A stretch of 14,768 bases of DNA from CAYNWK01 sp964400875. GTDB taxonomy: Bacteria > Chloroflexota > Anaerolineae > Anaerolineales > UBA4823. Shown here one piece after another: positions 1 to 6,114 of this stretch. The stretch lies in the NCBI GenBank assembly GCA_964400875.1, contig CAYNWK010000105.1:1-14768 (forward strand), written 5' to 3'. Every line of letters begins with the position of its first letter. Within the stretch, counting starts at the first letter, position 1. Position numbers and translations under genes: made by a program. Under the pieces are notes generated by a model, which worked only from the letters and a program-made list of their open reading frames with translations, was not told the DNA's origin and made no database searches.

Positions 1-66
1 TTTACCACATCGGGGCAGAGCTTTTCTTTTTTTAGGATTTGTGGGTAATCACCACTTATTGCGTGG

Positions 67-95
67 TTGACAGCAGATAACGTTATCGGTATAAT
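67..95 (+). promoter_or_regulatory. Consensus sigma70-type promoter of the rplU operon
   Basis: TTGACA at 67-72 and TATAAT at 90-95 are separated by exactly 17 bp, a full match to the housekeeping promoter consensus. Transcription should start near 101-103, leaving about 130 bases of untranslated leader before rplU. Such strength suits a ribosomal protein operon. Confidence 0.9.
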
Positions 96-100
96 GGCAC

Positions 101-125
101 AGCCCCGGCAAAGGACGCTGGGGCT
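101..125 (+). promoter_or_regulatory. 5' leader hairpin, candidate L21 autoregulatory element
   Basis: Bases 101-109 pair with 117-125 through nine pairs (eight Watson-Crick and one G-U), closing a 7-base loop that contains AGGA. The hairpin begins at the predicted transcript start. Downstream, CCAAC at 156-160 can pair with GTTGG at either 133-137 or 182-186, so alternative folds are possible. L21 operons in several bacterial groups carry autoregulatory leaders. That this one binds L21 is an inference. Confidence 0.5.
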
Positions 126-232
126 ATCTCTTGTTGGATATTGAATCCGGCATCCCCAACTTCCCCGCATCGCTGCACGTCGTTGGTAGAAGGCGCGGTA
201 GGTGTGGTGAAGTGAAGATTGGAGGAAGTCTA

Positions 233-571
233 ATGAAGTACGCTATCATAGAAGATGGCGGCAAGCAGTACAAAGCTGTCGAAGGCGCCACGATCGAGGT
301 AGACCGCTACCCTTCAGAGATTGGTGAAAAAATCGATTTGGACCGTGTCCTGCTGGTCGCTGACGGTGATGACATTTCCATCGGTACCCCTTATCTCGAA
401 GGCGTCAAGGTCGCCGCTACCGTTGTCTCCCAAATCAAGGGACCAAAAATTGTAGTTTTCAAATACAAACCAAAAATCCGATACCGGGTTAAAACCGGTC
501 ATCGCCAGCATTACACTCGCCTGAAAATCGATTCCATCGAGCTGGAATCTGGAGGTAAGGATGGCTCATAA
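233..571 (+). CDS. rplU: 50S ribosomal protein L21
   Basis: L21 is a large-subunit protein that contacts 23S rRNA and L20. The product is 112 residues, slightly longer than the usual 100-105. It opens with the family signature MKYAIIEDGGKQYKA and contains the basic region with KYKPKIRYRVKTGHRQHYT near residues 80-100. An in-frame ATG-less extension back to 131 exists, but the ATG at 233 has a strong Shine-Dalgarno (GGAGGAA, 221-227, 5 bases away) and matches the family N-terminus, so it is chosen. The stop overlaps rpmA by 11 bases, implying translational coupling. There is no ysxB-like gene between rplU and rpmA, unlike the Firmicutes arrangement. Confidence 0.97.
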   Translation: MKYAIIEDGGKQYKAVEGATIEVDRYPSEIGEKIDLDRVLLVADGDDISIGTPYLEGVKVAATVVSQIKGPKIVVFKYKPKIRYRVKTGHRQHYTRLKIDSIELESGGKDGS

Positions 572-821
572 AAAAGGCGGCGGATCAAGCCGCAACAACC
601 GTGACAGTGAATCTAAACGCCTGGGCGTGAAGAAATTTGGCGGCGAACACGTACTGTCCGGCCATATTCTGGTTCGCCAGCGGGGCACTCGGATTAAACC
701 GGGCCGCAACGTGGGAAAAGGCAGCGATGATACGCTCTTTGCGACCATTGAAGGTCTCGTTATCTATGAGACAGTTCGAGATGGGAAAAAGCGCGTCAGC
801 GTAGACCCAATCGTACAATAA
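561..821 (+). CDS. rpmA: 50S ribosomal protein L27
   Basis: L27 lies near the peptidyl transferase centre, where its N-terminal tail reaches the tRNA acceptor ends. The 86-residue product has the canonical start MAHKKGGGSSRNNRDS, the central GGEHVLSGHILVRQRGT segment and GRNVGKGSDDTLFA. It lacks the cleavable N-terminal extension found in Firmicutes and begins directly with the mature form. The ATG at 561 lies inside the end of rplU and is preceded by GGAGG at 551-555. Confidence 0.98.
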   Translation: MAHKKGGGSSRNNRDSESKRLGVKKFGGEHVLSGHILVRQRGTRIKPGRNVGKGSDDTLFATIEGLVIYETVRDGKKRVSVDPIVQ

Positions 822-849
822 AGGTTAGCGATTTAACTCGGATTCCTAT

Positions 850-882
850 CTCCCGGCGTTATCGGTAAGCGCTGCTCGGGAG
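850..882 (+). promoter_or_regulatory. Hairpin in the rpmA-rpmE gap, possible L31 leader
   Basis: CTCCCG at 850-855 pairs with CGGGAG at 877-882, and inside it GCG at 856-858 can pair with CGC at 870-872. It sits in the 94-base gap before rpmE and has no T-run, so it does not look like a terminator. Leader elements that regulate L31 are known in other phyla. Assigning that role here is an inference. Confidence 0.35.
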
Positions 883-915
883 GATTGGAAATCTGGGTGA
901 GAGGAATATTGAACT

Positions 916-1389
916 ATGAAAGAAGGCATTCACCCCACTTATTATCCGGACGCCCAGGTGATCTGTGCTTGCGGAAATACCTGGACCACTGGTTCCACCC
1001 AAAAGGTGATCCGCACCGATGTTTGCTCCCAGTGCCACCCGTTCTATACCGGCGAGCAGCGCATCGTGGATACTGAAGGGCAGGTTGACAGGTTCTATAA
1101 GAAACTCCAGGCGCGCCAGGAATACCTTAATGAGCAGGAAGCGCGCGAAGCAGAACGCACCTCACCAGAACGACCTATCGAGGAATTGGAACTGGGCACC
1201 CGCGCCACGGATGTCCTGGCAAAGGCTGGCATCACCAAGGTCGGCCAGGCTCTCGATAAACTTGAACTGGGTGAACAGGCGTTGCTGGATATCGATGGTT
1301 TTGGACGCAAGTCCCTGGCCGATCTTAAGAAACGTCTGCGCCAGATTGGGTACGAACTCCCCGAAGCTGCGGAGGAGATCAAAGCCTAA
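916..1389 (+). CDS. rpmE: Ribosomal protein L31 fused to an RNA polymerase alpha C-terminal-like domain
   Basis: Residues 1-66 are a zinc-binding (C+) L31: IHPTYY near the start, Cys17, Cys19, Cys37 and Cys40, then CHPFYTGEQR and GQVDRFYKK. L31 bridges the two ribosomal subunits. Normal L31 ends at about 70 residues, but this product has 157. After a charged linker (67-86), residues 87-149 match the RNA polymerase alpha C-terminal domain (PF03118-type, helix-hairpin-helix): PIEELELGTRATDVL, a GI turn at 105-106, and DGFGRKSLADLKKRL. By alignment from memory to E. coli alpha, Arg265 corresponds to Arg96 and Gly296/Lys298/Ser299 to Gly130/Lys132/Ser133. Asn268 becomes Asp99 and Cys269 becomes Val100. 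GAGGA at 901-905 is the ribosome binding site. A strong terminator follows. The fusion is in one uninterrupted frame. Confidence 0.9.
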   Translation: MKEGIHPTYYPDAQVICACGNTWTTGSTQKVIRTDVCSQCHPFYTGEQRIVDTEGQVDRFYKKLQARQEYLNEQEAREAERTSPERPIEELELGTRATDVLAKAGITKVGQALDKLELGEQALLDIDGFGRKSLADLKKRLRQIGYELPEAAEEIKA

Positions 1390-1416
1390 GCACGGCTGCC
1401 ACATGAAAGTCGAACC

Positions 1417-1447
1417 CCCACCAGGGCGCCCTGGTGGGAGTTTTTTT
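1417..1447 (+). terminator. Intrinsic terminator of the rplU-rpmA-rpmE operon
   Basis: A perfect 22-base palindrome at 1417-1438 (11-bp arms, CCCACCAGGGC and its complement) is followed by seven T residues at 1441-1447. It lies 28 bases after the rpmE stop. There is no comparable T-run on the minus strand, so it is not an obvious terminator for the convergent protease pair. Confidence 0.95.
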
Positions 1448-1487
1448 GTTGAGCTAATCGGGATGAAATCGGGATCGAGGTAGGGGA

Positions 1488-1763
1488 TTAATCGAAGGCT
1501 TTGAATTCGCCTACGACCTGGACATCAACTGGAACGCCTTCAATTTCGGTGGGGATCAAATCTTGTGCCGCGAGTTGTTCGGGCAAATATTTTTCGTTGA
1601 CCATGACAACAATCGCTACCTCATTCGTACGAACCCCCCCTTTCTTCCGGAATCCCACGCCAACGCCCATCACATTTTTTAAAGTCATTAGCTGGTCCTG
1701 GTAAGCTTGTTTGACGCTGATCGCCTTTTTTGTGGCGCTTTGCTGACCGAGATGGTTATCCAT
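1488..1763 (-). CDS. Stand-alone copy of the protease N-terminal domain (function unknown)
   Basis: This 91-residue protein has no signal peptide or membrane segment. Residues 30-89 align without gaps to residues 23-82 of the protease encoded just upstream, with 27 of 60 identities by my hand alignment. Shared landmarks are NVxGVGxG, a Thr-x-Glu, then QxxIPxxIxGVPxDVxxVGExKA. It has none of the catalytic segments. Its ATG (1761-1763) overlaps the end of the protease gene by 8 bases, with a weak TAGGA upstream, so the two are probably co-translated. The gene lies immediately after the protease stop, and the space after it holds no protease remnant, so it is not simply a truncated second protease. 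Domains of this type precede some bacterial trypsin-fold proteases. A prodomain-like, inhibitor or chaperone role is inference. Confidence 0.8.
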   Translation of the reverse strand: MDNHLGQQSATKKAISVKQAYQDQLMTLKNVMGVGVGFRKKGGVRTNEVAIVVMVNEKYLPEQLAAQDLIPTEIEGVPVDVQVVGEFKAFD

Positions 1764-2778
1764 TACTTGGTCCTATATCTACCTCTAGGCTATCTAAAAC
1801 GGCCTGGATAGGATTAAAAATCGTGGTTTGTTCGGAACCGGCGAATAACAGCCCAACGGCTGCCTGCGAGTCGGCGGCAACAACCAGGGAACCGGAATCT
1901 CCGCCTTGGGACATTGGGCCGGCAACCAGCTGATTTTCGAAGCGGGCAACTTGGCCGACTCCGTAGCTCACGTCCACGGTAGAATCCAGAACGTTAATTT
2001 CCCCGGTGGTTAGCCCTGTGGTTCGACCAGATTTACGGACTGCCATGCCCAGGAAAGCCTCGGCAGTGCCAGAAATCTCCCCAATCTCCAAGATCTCGTC
2101 TAGGATATCACCGTCGTTGATCGGCTTGGCGACCGCGGCGTCTACCAAATTGTAAGCGCCTGGTTCTTGTTGGTAGGTATTGAGGCGATGCTTCGATCCG
2201 ATCAGCGCTGCGATAGCGTTGCCCAGTTCTGCGAAAGCCTGGGCGAAGCTGCAGTTGCCAGGTTCGGTGGTGAAATGGATCGGGTAGTAACGTTCCAGGT
2301 AGGCGATGATATCCTCATTAACCTGCCCGCCGTCAACGGCGCCAGGTTGTAAGATCGCGTCTCCGGGGTTCGCCGCGTTGCTGTTGGCCAGGACGTGATT
2401 GTTGGACAAGATCAGGCGGGTGCCGGAGGCGCGGTCGCGGACTACGCAGCCGAAGGTTCCCGCCGTGACCTGGTAATGTCCGATACTGACGCCGCCGGGC
2501 GCTGGTCGATAGCGCTCTGTACGGGATTGCTGCGCTTTGATCTCGCCAACAGCAACCACATCAGTCGGGACGCCGTCAATCCGTTGGGGGATAATGGCCT
2601 GGGGCGGCAGTCCGGCAACCGGAACTTTTTGGCGGACGAGCGCCTTGATCACCAATTCTTCTGTCTGTTTTCCTCGGACCTCTTTGTAGCCAATTCCGAC
2701 GCCGACGACGTTCGGTCTTTGCAAGATCTCCTCTTTATGACTATCCTTCGCGCTTTTTACCTGAGTTCGTTCAGCCAT
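1756..2778 (-). CDS. Trypsin-fold (PA clan) serine protease with an N-terminal accessory domain
   Basis: The 340-residue product has an N-terminal domain (about 20-82) followed by a chymotrypsin-like domain (about 95-335). A full catalytic set is visible: His128 in LSNNHVLA, Asp213 in NLVDAAVA, and Ser295 in GGDSGS. A GRTTGLTTG strand at 251-259 is typical of S1-like folds. The start has a strong ribosome binding site (GGAGGAGA, complement of 2781-2788). There is no signal peptide or transmembrane helix, so it is predicted to be cytoplasmic or exported by an unusual route. It resembles the bacterial proteins often described as Nal1-type or trypsin-like peptidases. That subfamily assignment is from memory and less certain than the fold. 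It is translationally coupled to the small domain gene that follows. Confidence 0.85.
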   Translation of the reverse strand: MAERTQVKSAKDSHKEEILQRPNVVGVGIGYKEVRGKQTEELVIKALVRQKVPVAGLPPQAIIPQRIDGVPTDVVAVGEIKAQQSRTERYRPAPGGVSIGHYQVTAGTFGCVVRDRASGTRLILSNNHVLANSNAANPGDAILQPGAVDGGQVNEDIIAYLERYYPIHFTTEPGNCSFAQAFAELGNAIAALIGSKHRLNTYQQEPGAYNLVDAAVAKPINDGDILDEILEIGEISGTAEAFLGMAVRKSGRTTGLTTGEINVLDSTVDVSYGVGQVARFENQLVAGPMSQGGDSGSLVVAADSQAAVGLLFAGSEQTTIFNPIQAVLDSLEVDIGPSNG

Positions 2779-2919
2779 AATCTCCTCCAGCTATTCCACT
2801 TCTTCCAGTCATCGATGAGAGTCTTACCTTGATCAGGTGCGATTGACCGTTTGCCAGTTCCATTCCATTTTAACTCATTAGTCAAATTATTGAGACAAGA
2901 ATTGTCCCTTTTATTTGGG

Positions 2920-2948
2920 CGATTGCATCTGCCCTGTGATCGCAATCG
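2920..2948. repeat. Imperfect inverted repeat in the divergent region
   Basis: CGATTGC at 2920-2926 pairs with GCAATCG at 2942-2948. ATC at 2927-2929 can also pair with GAT at 2938-2940, leaving one bulged base and an 8-base loop. It could be a regulator binding site or part of an mRNA leader. No function is assigned. Confidence 0.5.
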
Positions 2949-2968
2949 ACGTCCCAAAAAATGGGGGT

Positions 2969-3011
2969 TTGGAGGTTGAGGGCGGTGCTCCTCACCGCCC
3001 TCAACCTCCAA
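2969..3011. repeat. Perfect 19-bp inverted repeat with 5-base loop
   Basis: Bases 2969-2987 are exactly complementary to 2993-3011, with CTCCT between. The left arm is G-rich and continues from a run of five G at 2964-2968. On the minus strand the stem is followed after a short C-rich gap by six T (complement of 2956-2961), an attenuator-like arrangement about 190 bases upstream of the protease start. On the plus strand only a weak T-run follows. It may also be a copy of a dispersed palindromic element. Confidence 0.9.
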
Positions 3012-3051
3012 CTTTCTATGCAAGTAGGGGAAAATCGTCTAAATGAAATTG

Positions 3052-3086
3052 CCCTGTCCAGCTAGCTCGCCTTTGCGAGTGCAGGG
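3052..3086. repeat. Nested inverted repeat upstream of tdk
   Basis: CCCTG (3052-3056) pairs with CAGGG (3082-3086), and CTCGC (3066-3070) pairs with GCGAG (3075-3079) around a 4-base loop. The palindrome AGCTAGCT lies at 3060-3067. The inner stem overlaps the proposed -35 of tdk, so this could be an operator or simply a DNA structural feature. Confidence 0.45.
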
Positions 3087-3100
3087 GGTATTGGTATGGT
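3073..3100 (+). promoter_or_regulatory. Probable promoter of tdk-hpt-cca
   Basis: TTGCGA at 3073-3078 and TATGGT at 3095-3100 are separated by 16 bp, and the -10 is extended by TGG at 3092-3094. An alternative -10, TAGAAT at 3100-3105, is also preceded by TGG. The leader to the tdk ATG would be about 55 bases. Confidence 0.45.
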
Positions 3101-3165
3101 AGAATCCAGCCGGTATTGTCGCCAGGGGAGTGAATTTCGCAATTCGCCATCGATATGAGGTGAGC

Positions 3166-3738
3166 ATGAAACATCACGTGGGTTCAATCGAAGTCATTGT
3201 CGGTTCGATGTTCAGCGGCAAGACCGATGAGTTGATCCGCCGTTTGCGTCGCGCCACGATCGCCCGCCAGAAAGTTCAGGTTTTCAAACCGGCAATCGAT
3301 AACCGGTACGACAAGGTGAAGGTCACCTCTCATGCTGGCAGTGATTTCGATGCGCGCCCGATCCAATGTTCGACCGATCTGCTCGAGGGGCTCGAGGGGG
3401 AAACGACGGTGGTGGCTATTGATGAGGCTCAGTTCTTGGACGAGCAGATCGTTACCATTGTGCAACAGTTAGCTGACCAAGGTCTGCGCGTGATCGTCGC
3501 CGGGTTGGATACCGATTTCCGTGGTGAACCTTTCGGTATGATGCCAACGTTGATGGCCCAGGCGGAGCGCGTCGATAAACTGCATGCCATCTGCATGCAG
3601 TGTGGTGAGCCAGCTTCCCGTACGCAACGCTTGGTCAATGGAAAACCAGCCCATTACGATGACCCGGTCGTTATCGTAGGAGCGTCGGAGATGTATGAAG
3701 CCCGCTGCCGCGCCCACCACGAAGTTCCCAGAGATTGA
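3166..3738 (+). CDS. tdk: Thymidine kinase
   Basis: This cytosolic type II (TK1-like) kinase phosphorylates thymidine with ATP in the dTTP salvage pathway. The 190-residue product has the P-loop GSMFSGKT at 13-20, DEAQF at 86-90 with Glu87 as the expected catalytic base, the lasso segment GLDTDFRGEPF at 113-123, and a C-terminal VGASEMYEARC thymidine-binding region. A zinc site is formed by Cys143, Cys146, Cys181 and His184. An earlier in-frame GTG at 3130 exists, but the ATG at 3166 has GAGGTGA directly upstream (3157-3163) and matches the family length, so it is preferred. The hpt gene follows 2 bases after the stop. Confidence 0.96.
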   Translation: MKHHVGSIEVIVGSMFSGKTDELIRRLRRATIARQKVQVFKPAIDNRYDKVKVTSHAGSDFDARPIQCSTDLLEGLEGETTVVAIDEAQFLDEQIVTIVQQLADQGLRVIVAGLDTDFRGEPFGMMPTLMAQAERVDKLHAICMQCGEPASRTQRLVNGKPAHYDDPVVIVGASEMYEARCRAHHEVPRD

Positions 3739-3740
3739 CC

Positions 3741-4301
3741 ATGCAACAGGATTACCAGGAATTCTTGAAGGAAATTTTAATCCCCCAGGAGCAGCTTCAG
3801 GCGCGCATCAAGGAAATTGCAGATGAGATCAATCGGGATTACCAGGGCCGAAAACTGCACCTGATATGCATATTACGCGGTGGAGTGCTCTTCCTCGCCG
3901 ATCTGATGCGCTATATCACGGTTAATCATACGATTGACTTTATGGCTATCTCCTCTTATGGCACCGGCGCGCGTAAATCAACCGGGCATGTGCGCATTAC
4001 CTTAGACTTAAAAGAAGATATCAGCGAGCGAGACGTCCTGCTGGTTGAGGATATCGTCGACAGCGGTTATACGATCGCCTCCGTGTTGGAACTGCTCAGC
4101 ACCCGTCACCCCAAAAGCTTGCGGGTTTGCACCCTGTTAGACAAAGCTGTGCGCCGTGAGATCGACGTGCCAATCGATTATCGAGGCTTCGTTATTCCTG
4201 ATAAGTTCGTCTTTGGCTATGGTTTAGATCTGGACGAATATTACCGCAACCTGCCTTTCATCGGGGCGGTCGACCCAGAACGATACCAACCTCCGGATTG
4301 A
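3741..4301 (+). CDS. hpt: Hypoxanthine (guanine) phosphoribosyltransferase
   Basis: It transfers phosphoribose from PRPP to hypoxanthine, and usually guanine, to make IMP or GMP in purine salvage. The 186-residue product is the usual length. It shows the PRPP-binding loop LLVEDIVDSGYT at 100-111 with Asp107 as the likely general base, the flexible-loop SSYGTG at 71-76, ILRGG at 44-48, and the purine-site segment PDKFVFGYGLDLDEYYRNLP at 153-172. The ATG at 3741 is chosen. An in-frame TTG at 3735 overlaps the tdk stop and would add two residues. No clear ribosome binding site is visible, so translation probably depends on coupling to tdk. In many bacteria hpt sits beside tilS. Here it sits between tdk and a tRNA nucleotidyltransferase. 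Confidence 0.95.
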   Translation: MQQDYQEFLKEILIPQEQLQARIKEIADEINRDYQGRKLHLICILRGGVLFLADLMRYITVNHTIDFMAISSYGTGARKSTGHVRITLDLKEDISERDVLLVEDIVDSGYTIASVLELLSTRHPKSLRVCTLLDKAVRREIDVPIDYRGFVIPDKFVFGYGLDLDEYYRNLPFIGAVDPERYQPPD

Positions 4302-4305
4302 GCTC

Positions 4306-6039
4306 ATGGCGGAATCGCAGCCTGAATCCGCTGAAGATGAATGGGATCCTACCGGTCATCGAGAAGATATCCGGGGCGAAGACCGGGATTTGGCCGGGTC
4401 AACTGCGGCGTACGCCGGTCGTTGGATCGCTCGCTTAGGAAAACAGATTATCGGTCAGGGGGGTACACCAGAGCAGGCTTTACAAGCCGCAAAAGCTTCT
4501 CGTTTCAAAGAATCTCCCAAGGTGGAATATGTGCCAACTGTAGAACCAATTTCCATTTCTCCTTGGATTGAGAGAATCCGTGCAATCTTGCTGCCCGATC
4601 AGACAGCGTATCTGGTTGGCGGCGCTGTGCGCGATACTTTGCTAGAGCGTTCGATTCGGGATATGGACTTTGTGGTCCCGGATGAGGGACTTAATCTGGC
4701 CCGGAAGGTCGCCGATGCGTTGGGTGGAGCTTATTACCCGCTGGACGAGGCACGCGGAATCGGTCGCGTGGTGCTCCTCCAGGCGGACGATTCCAGGCTG
4801 GTGATCGATTTTGCCGAGTTCCAAGGCGCAGATTTGGAAGCTGACCTGCGAGCCCGGGATTTTTCAATTAATGCGATGGCGCTGGACATCCACCAGCCCG
4901 ATAAGTTACTGGATCCTTTGGGCGGCGCCGCCGATCTACGCGCCAAACAATTGCGCGCCTGTTCAGAACACACCTTTTTAGACGATCCCCTGCGGATCTT
5001 AAGGGGAGTGCGGCTCGCCGCGACGTTCAAGTTCCGCATCTTGCCGGATACTCGCCAGCAGATGCGCCAGGCCGCAGGCTACTTGCCCAATTGTTCGGCT
5101 GAACGGCTGCGGGATGAAGCTCTCCACATTTTGGGAGGTGCTCTTCCGGCGACATCAATTCGTACGCTCGATATCTTGGGCTGTTTGAAGTACGTATTCC
5201 CAGAGCTCGAAAGTCTGAAAGGCGTTGAACAATCGCCTCCTCATATCAGGGACGTATGGGGTCATACCCTTGATGTGATCCACTGGTTTGAACAAGTGCT
5301 CGCTGTGCTGGCTTATGATCATGATCAAGATCTGGCGGCTAATGTGTATATGGGTTTATTATCCCTCCGGTTGGGGCGCTATCGGGAGAACATCGCGGCA
5401 TTCATGCATGAACTATTCACCCCCGATCGCCTCCAGAGGCCGATCTCTTTTTTCGCTGCGCTGTATCATGACATCGGCAAACCGGTCACCCAACACCGGG
5501 AGGAATCCGGCCGGATCCGCTTCTTTGGTCACCAGGAAGTCGGTGCAGAGATGATCGCCCAGCGGGCTTCGGCGCTCCGCTTGAGCAATACTGAAATCGC
5601 GCACTTGAGAAACGTAGTCCAACACCATTTGCGCCCTATGCTGCTCTCGCAAACCGGCCACAGCCCCACTCGCCGGGCGATTTACCGATTTTTTCGCCAA
5701 ACCGGTAGGGCTGGCGTCGACGTTTGCTTGCTATCCTTGGCCGATGTCCTGGCTACTTACGGACCGACGCTCACCCAGGAAGTTTGGGCGGAACACCTGG
5801 ATGTAGTTAGGACCTTATTGGAAGCTTATTGGGAGCGCCCGCAAGAGAGTGTTGCACCTCCCAGATTGGTTACAGGGGGCGACTTGATCGCCGAGCTTGA
5901 CTTGGCACCTGGACCGGAAGTTGGTTGGCTTTTGGAGAAGCTTCGTGAAGCTCAAGCGACCGGGCGGGTAGATACACGCCAGGGTGCGATTGCTTATGCC
6001 AGGAGCCTGTTGGCTGGAGATTCCAGGGAGAATCAATAA
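4306..6039 (+). CDS. cca: CCA-adding/poly(A) polymerase-type nucleotidyltransferase with HD domain and DUF5678-like N-terminus
   Basis: This is a class II tRNA nucleotidyltransferase that adds or repairs the tRNA 3' CCA end. The product is 577 residues, longer than the usual 400-500. Residues 1-30 are acidic. Residues 35-77 resemble a DUF5678 module (AYAGRW, GKQIIGQG, EQALQAAKA, YVP). The head domain follows: GGAVRD at 105-110, metal ligands Asp119 and Asp121 in DMD, RARDFSINAMA at 182-192, DDPLRILRGVR at 226-236 and ERLRDE at 266-271. An HD domain carries HTLDV at 320-324, His388-Asp389 in YHDIGKP, and His409. The C-terminal VTGGDLIAELDLAPGPEVG (522-540) is the usual tail. It starts 4 bases after hpt. 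Full CCA addition versus A-only addition cannot be decided by eye. Confidence 0.9.
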   Translation: MAESQPESAEDEWDPTGHREDIRGEDRDLAGSTAAYAGRWIARLGKQIIGQGGTPEQALQAAKASRFKESPKVEYVPTVEPISISPWIERIRAILLPDQTAYLVGGAVRDTLLERSIRDMDFVVPDEGLNLARKVADALGGAYYPLDEARGIGRVVLLQADDSRLVIDFAEFQGADLEADLRARDFSINAMALDIHQPDKLLDPLGGAADLRAKQLRACSEHTFLDDPLRILRGVRLAATFKFRILPDTRQQMRQAAGYLPNCSAERLRDEALHILGGALPATSIRTLDILGCLKYVFPELESLKGVEQSPPHIRDVWGHTLDVIHWFEQVLAVLAYDHDQDLAANVYMGLLSLRLGRYRENIAAFMHELFTPDRLQRPISFFAALYHDIGKPVTQHREESGRIRFFGHQEVGAEMIAQRASALRLSNTEIAHLRNVVQHHLRPMLLSQTGHSPTRRAIYRFFRQTGRAGVDVCLLSLADVLATYGPTLTQEVWAEHLDVVRTLLEAYWERPQESVAPPRLVTGGDLIAELDLAPGPEVGWLLEKLREAQATGRVDTRQGAIAYARSLLAGDSRENQ

Positions 6040-6063
6040 ATCCCAGATGCAAAGCTGGGATTT
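6038..6063. terminator. Probable terminator between the convergent cca and response regulator genes
   Basis: AAATCCCAG at 6038-6046 pairs with CTGGGATTT at 6055-6063 around an 8-base loop. The stem overlaps the cca stop codon and has A/T ends on both sides, so it could act in both directions, but the T-tract is only three long. A second stem at 6086-6109 (CAGGG/CCCTG with inner AGCC/GGCT) lies nearer to the minus-strand gene end. Confidence 0.55.
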
Positions 6064-6114
6064 AATTGGAAGAGAGTATCTTCTTCAGGGTAGCCAGGCT
6101 GCTCCCCTGTCTGG

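Larger units (their letters stand above)
2779..3165. other. Divergent intergenic region between the protease and tdk
   Basis: These 387 bases carry no convincing gene. They hold several inverted repeats: GACAA/TTGTC (2894-2898 and 2902-2906), an imperfect stem at 2920-2948, the perfect 19-bp hairpin at 2969-3011, and a nested stem at 3052-3086 overlapping the likely tdk promoter. I found no strong minus-strand promoter for the protease. The minus-strand leader of the protease could include the large hairpin. Confidence 0.7.

Noticed and set aside
21..33. T-rich stretch at the window start as a terminator tail
   Set aside because: No GC-rich stem is visible before it within the window, so an upstream terminator cannot be supported.
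131..232. N-terminal extension of rplU from 131
   Set aside because: It has no family similarity, lies in the untranslated leader, and the ATG at 233 has a strong ribosome binding site and the canonical L21 N-terminus.
2757..3023. Minus-strand open frame of 88 codons upstream of the protease
   Set aside because: It overlaps the protease start and crosses the large hairpin. The composition is not protein-like and no ribosome binding site was seen.
3130..3165. Earlier GTG start for thymidine kinase
   Set aside because: The added residues are not family-like, and the ATG at 3166 has GAGGTGA directly upstream.
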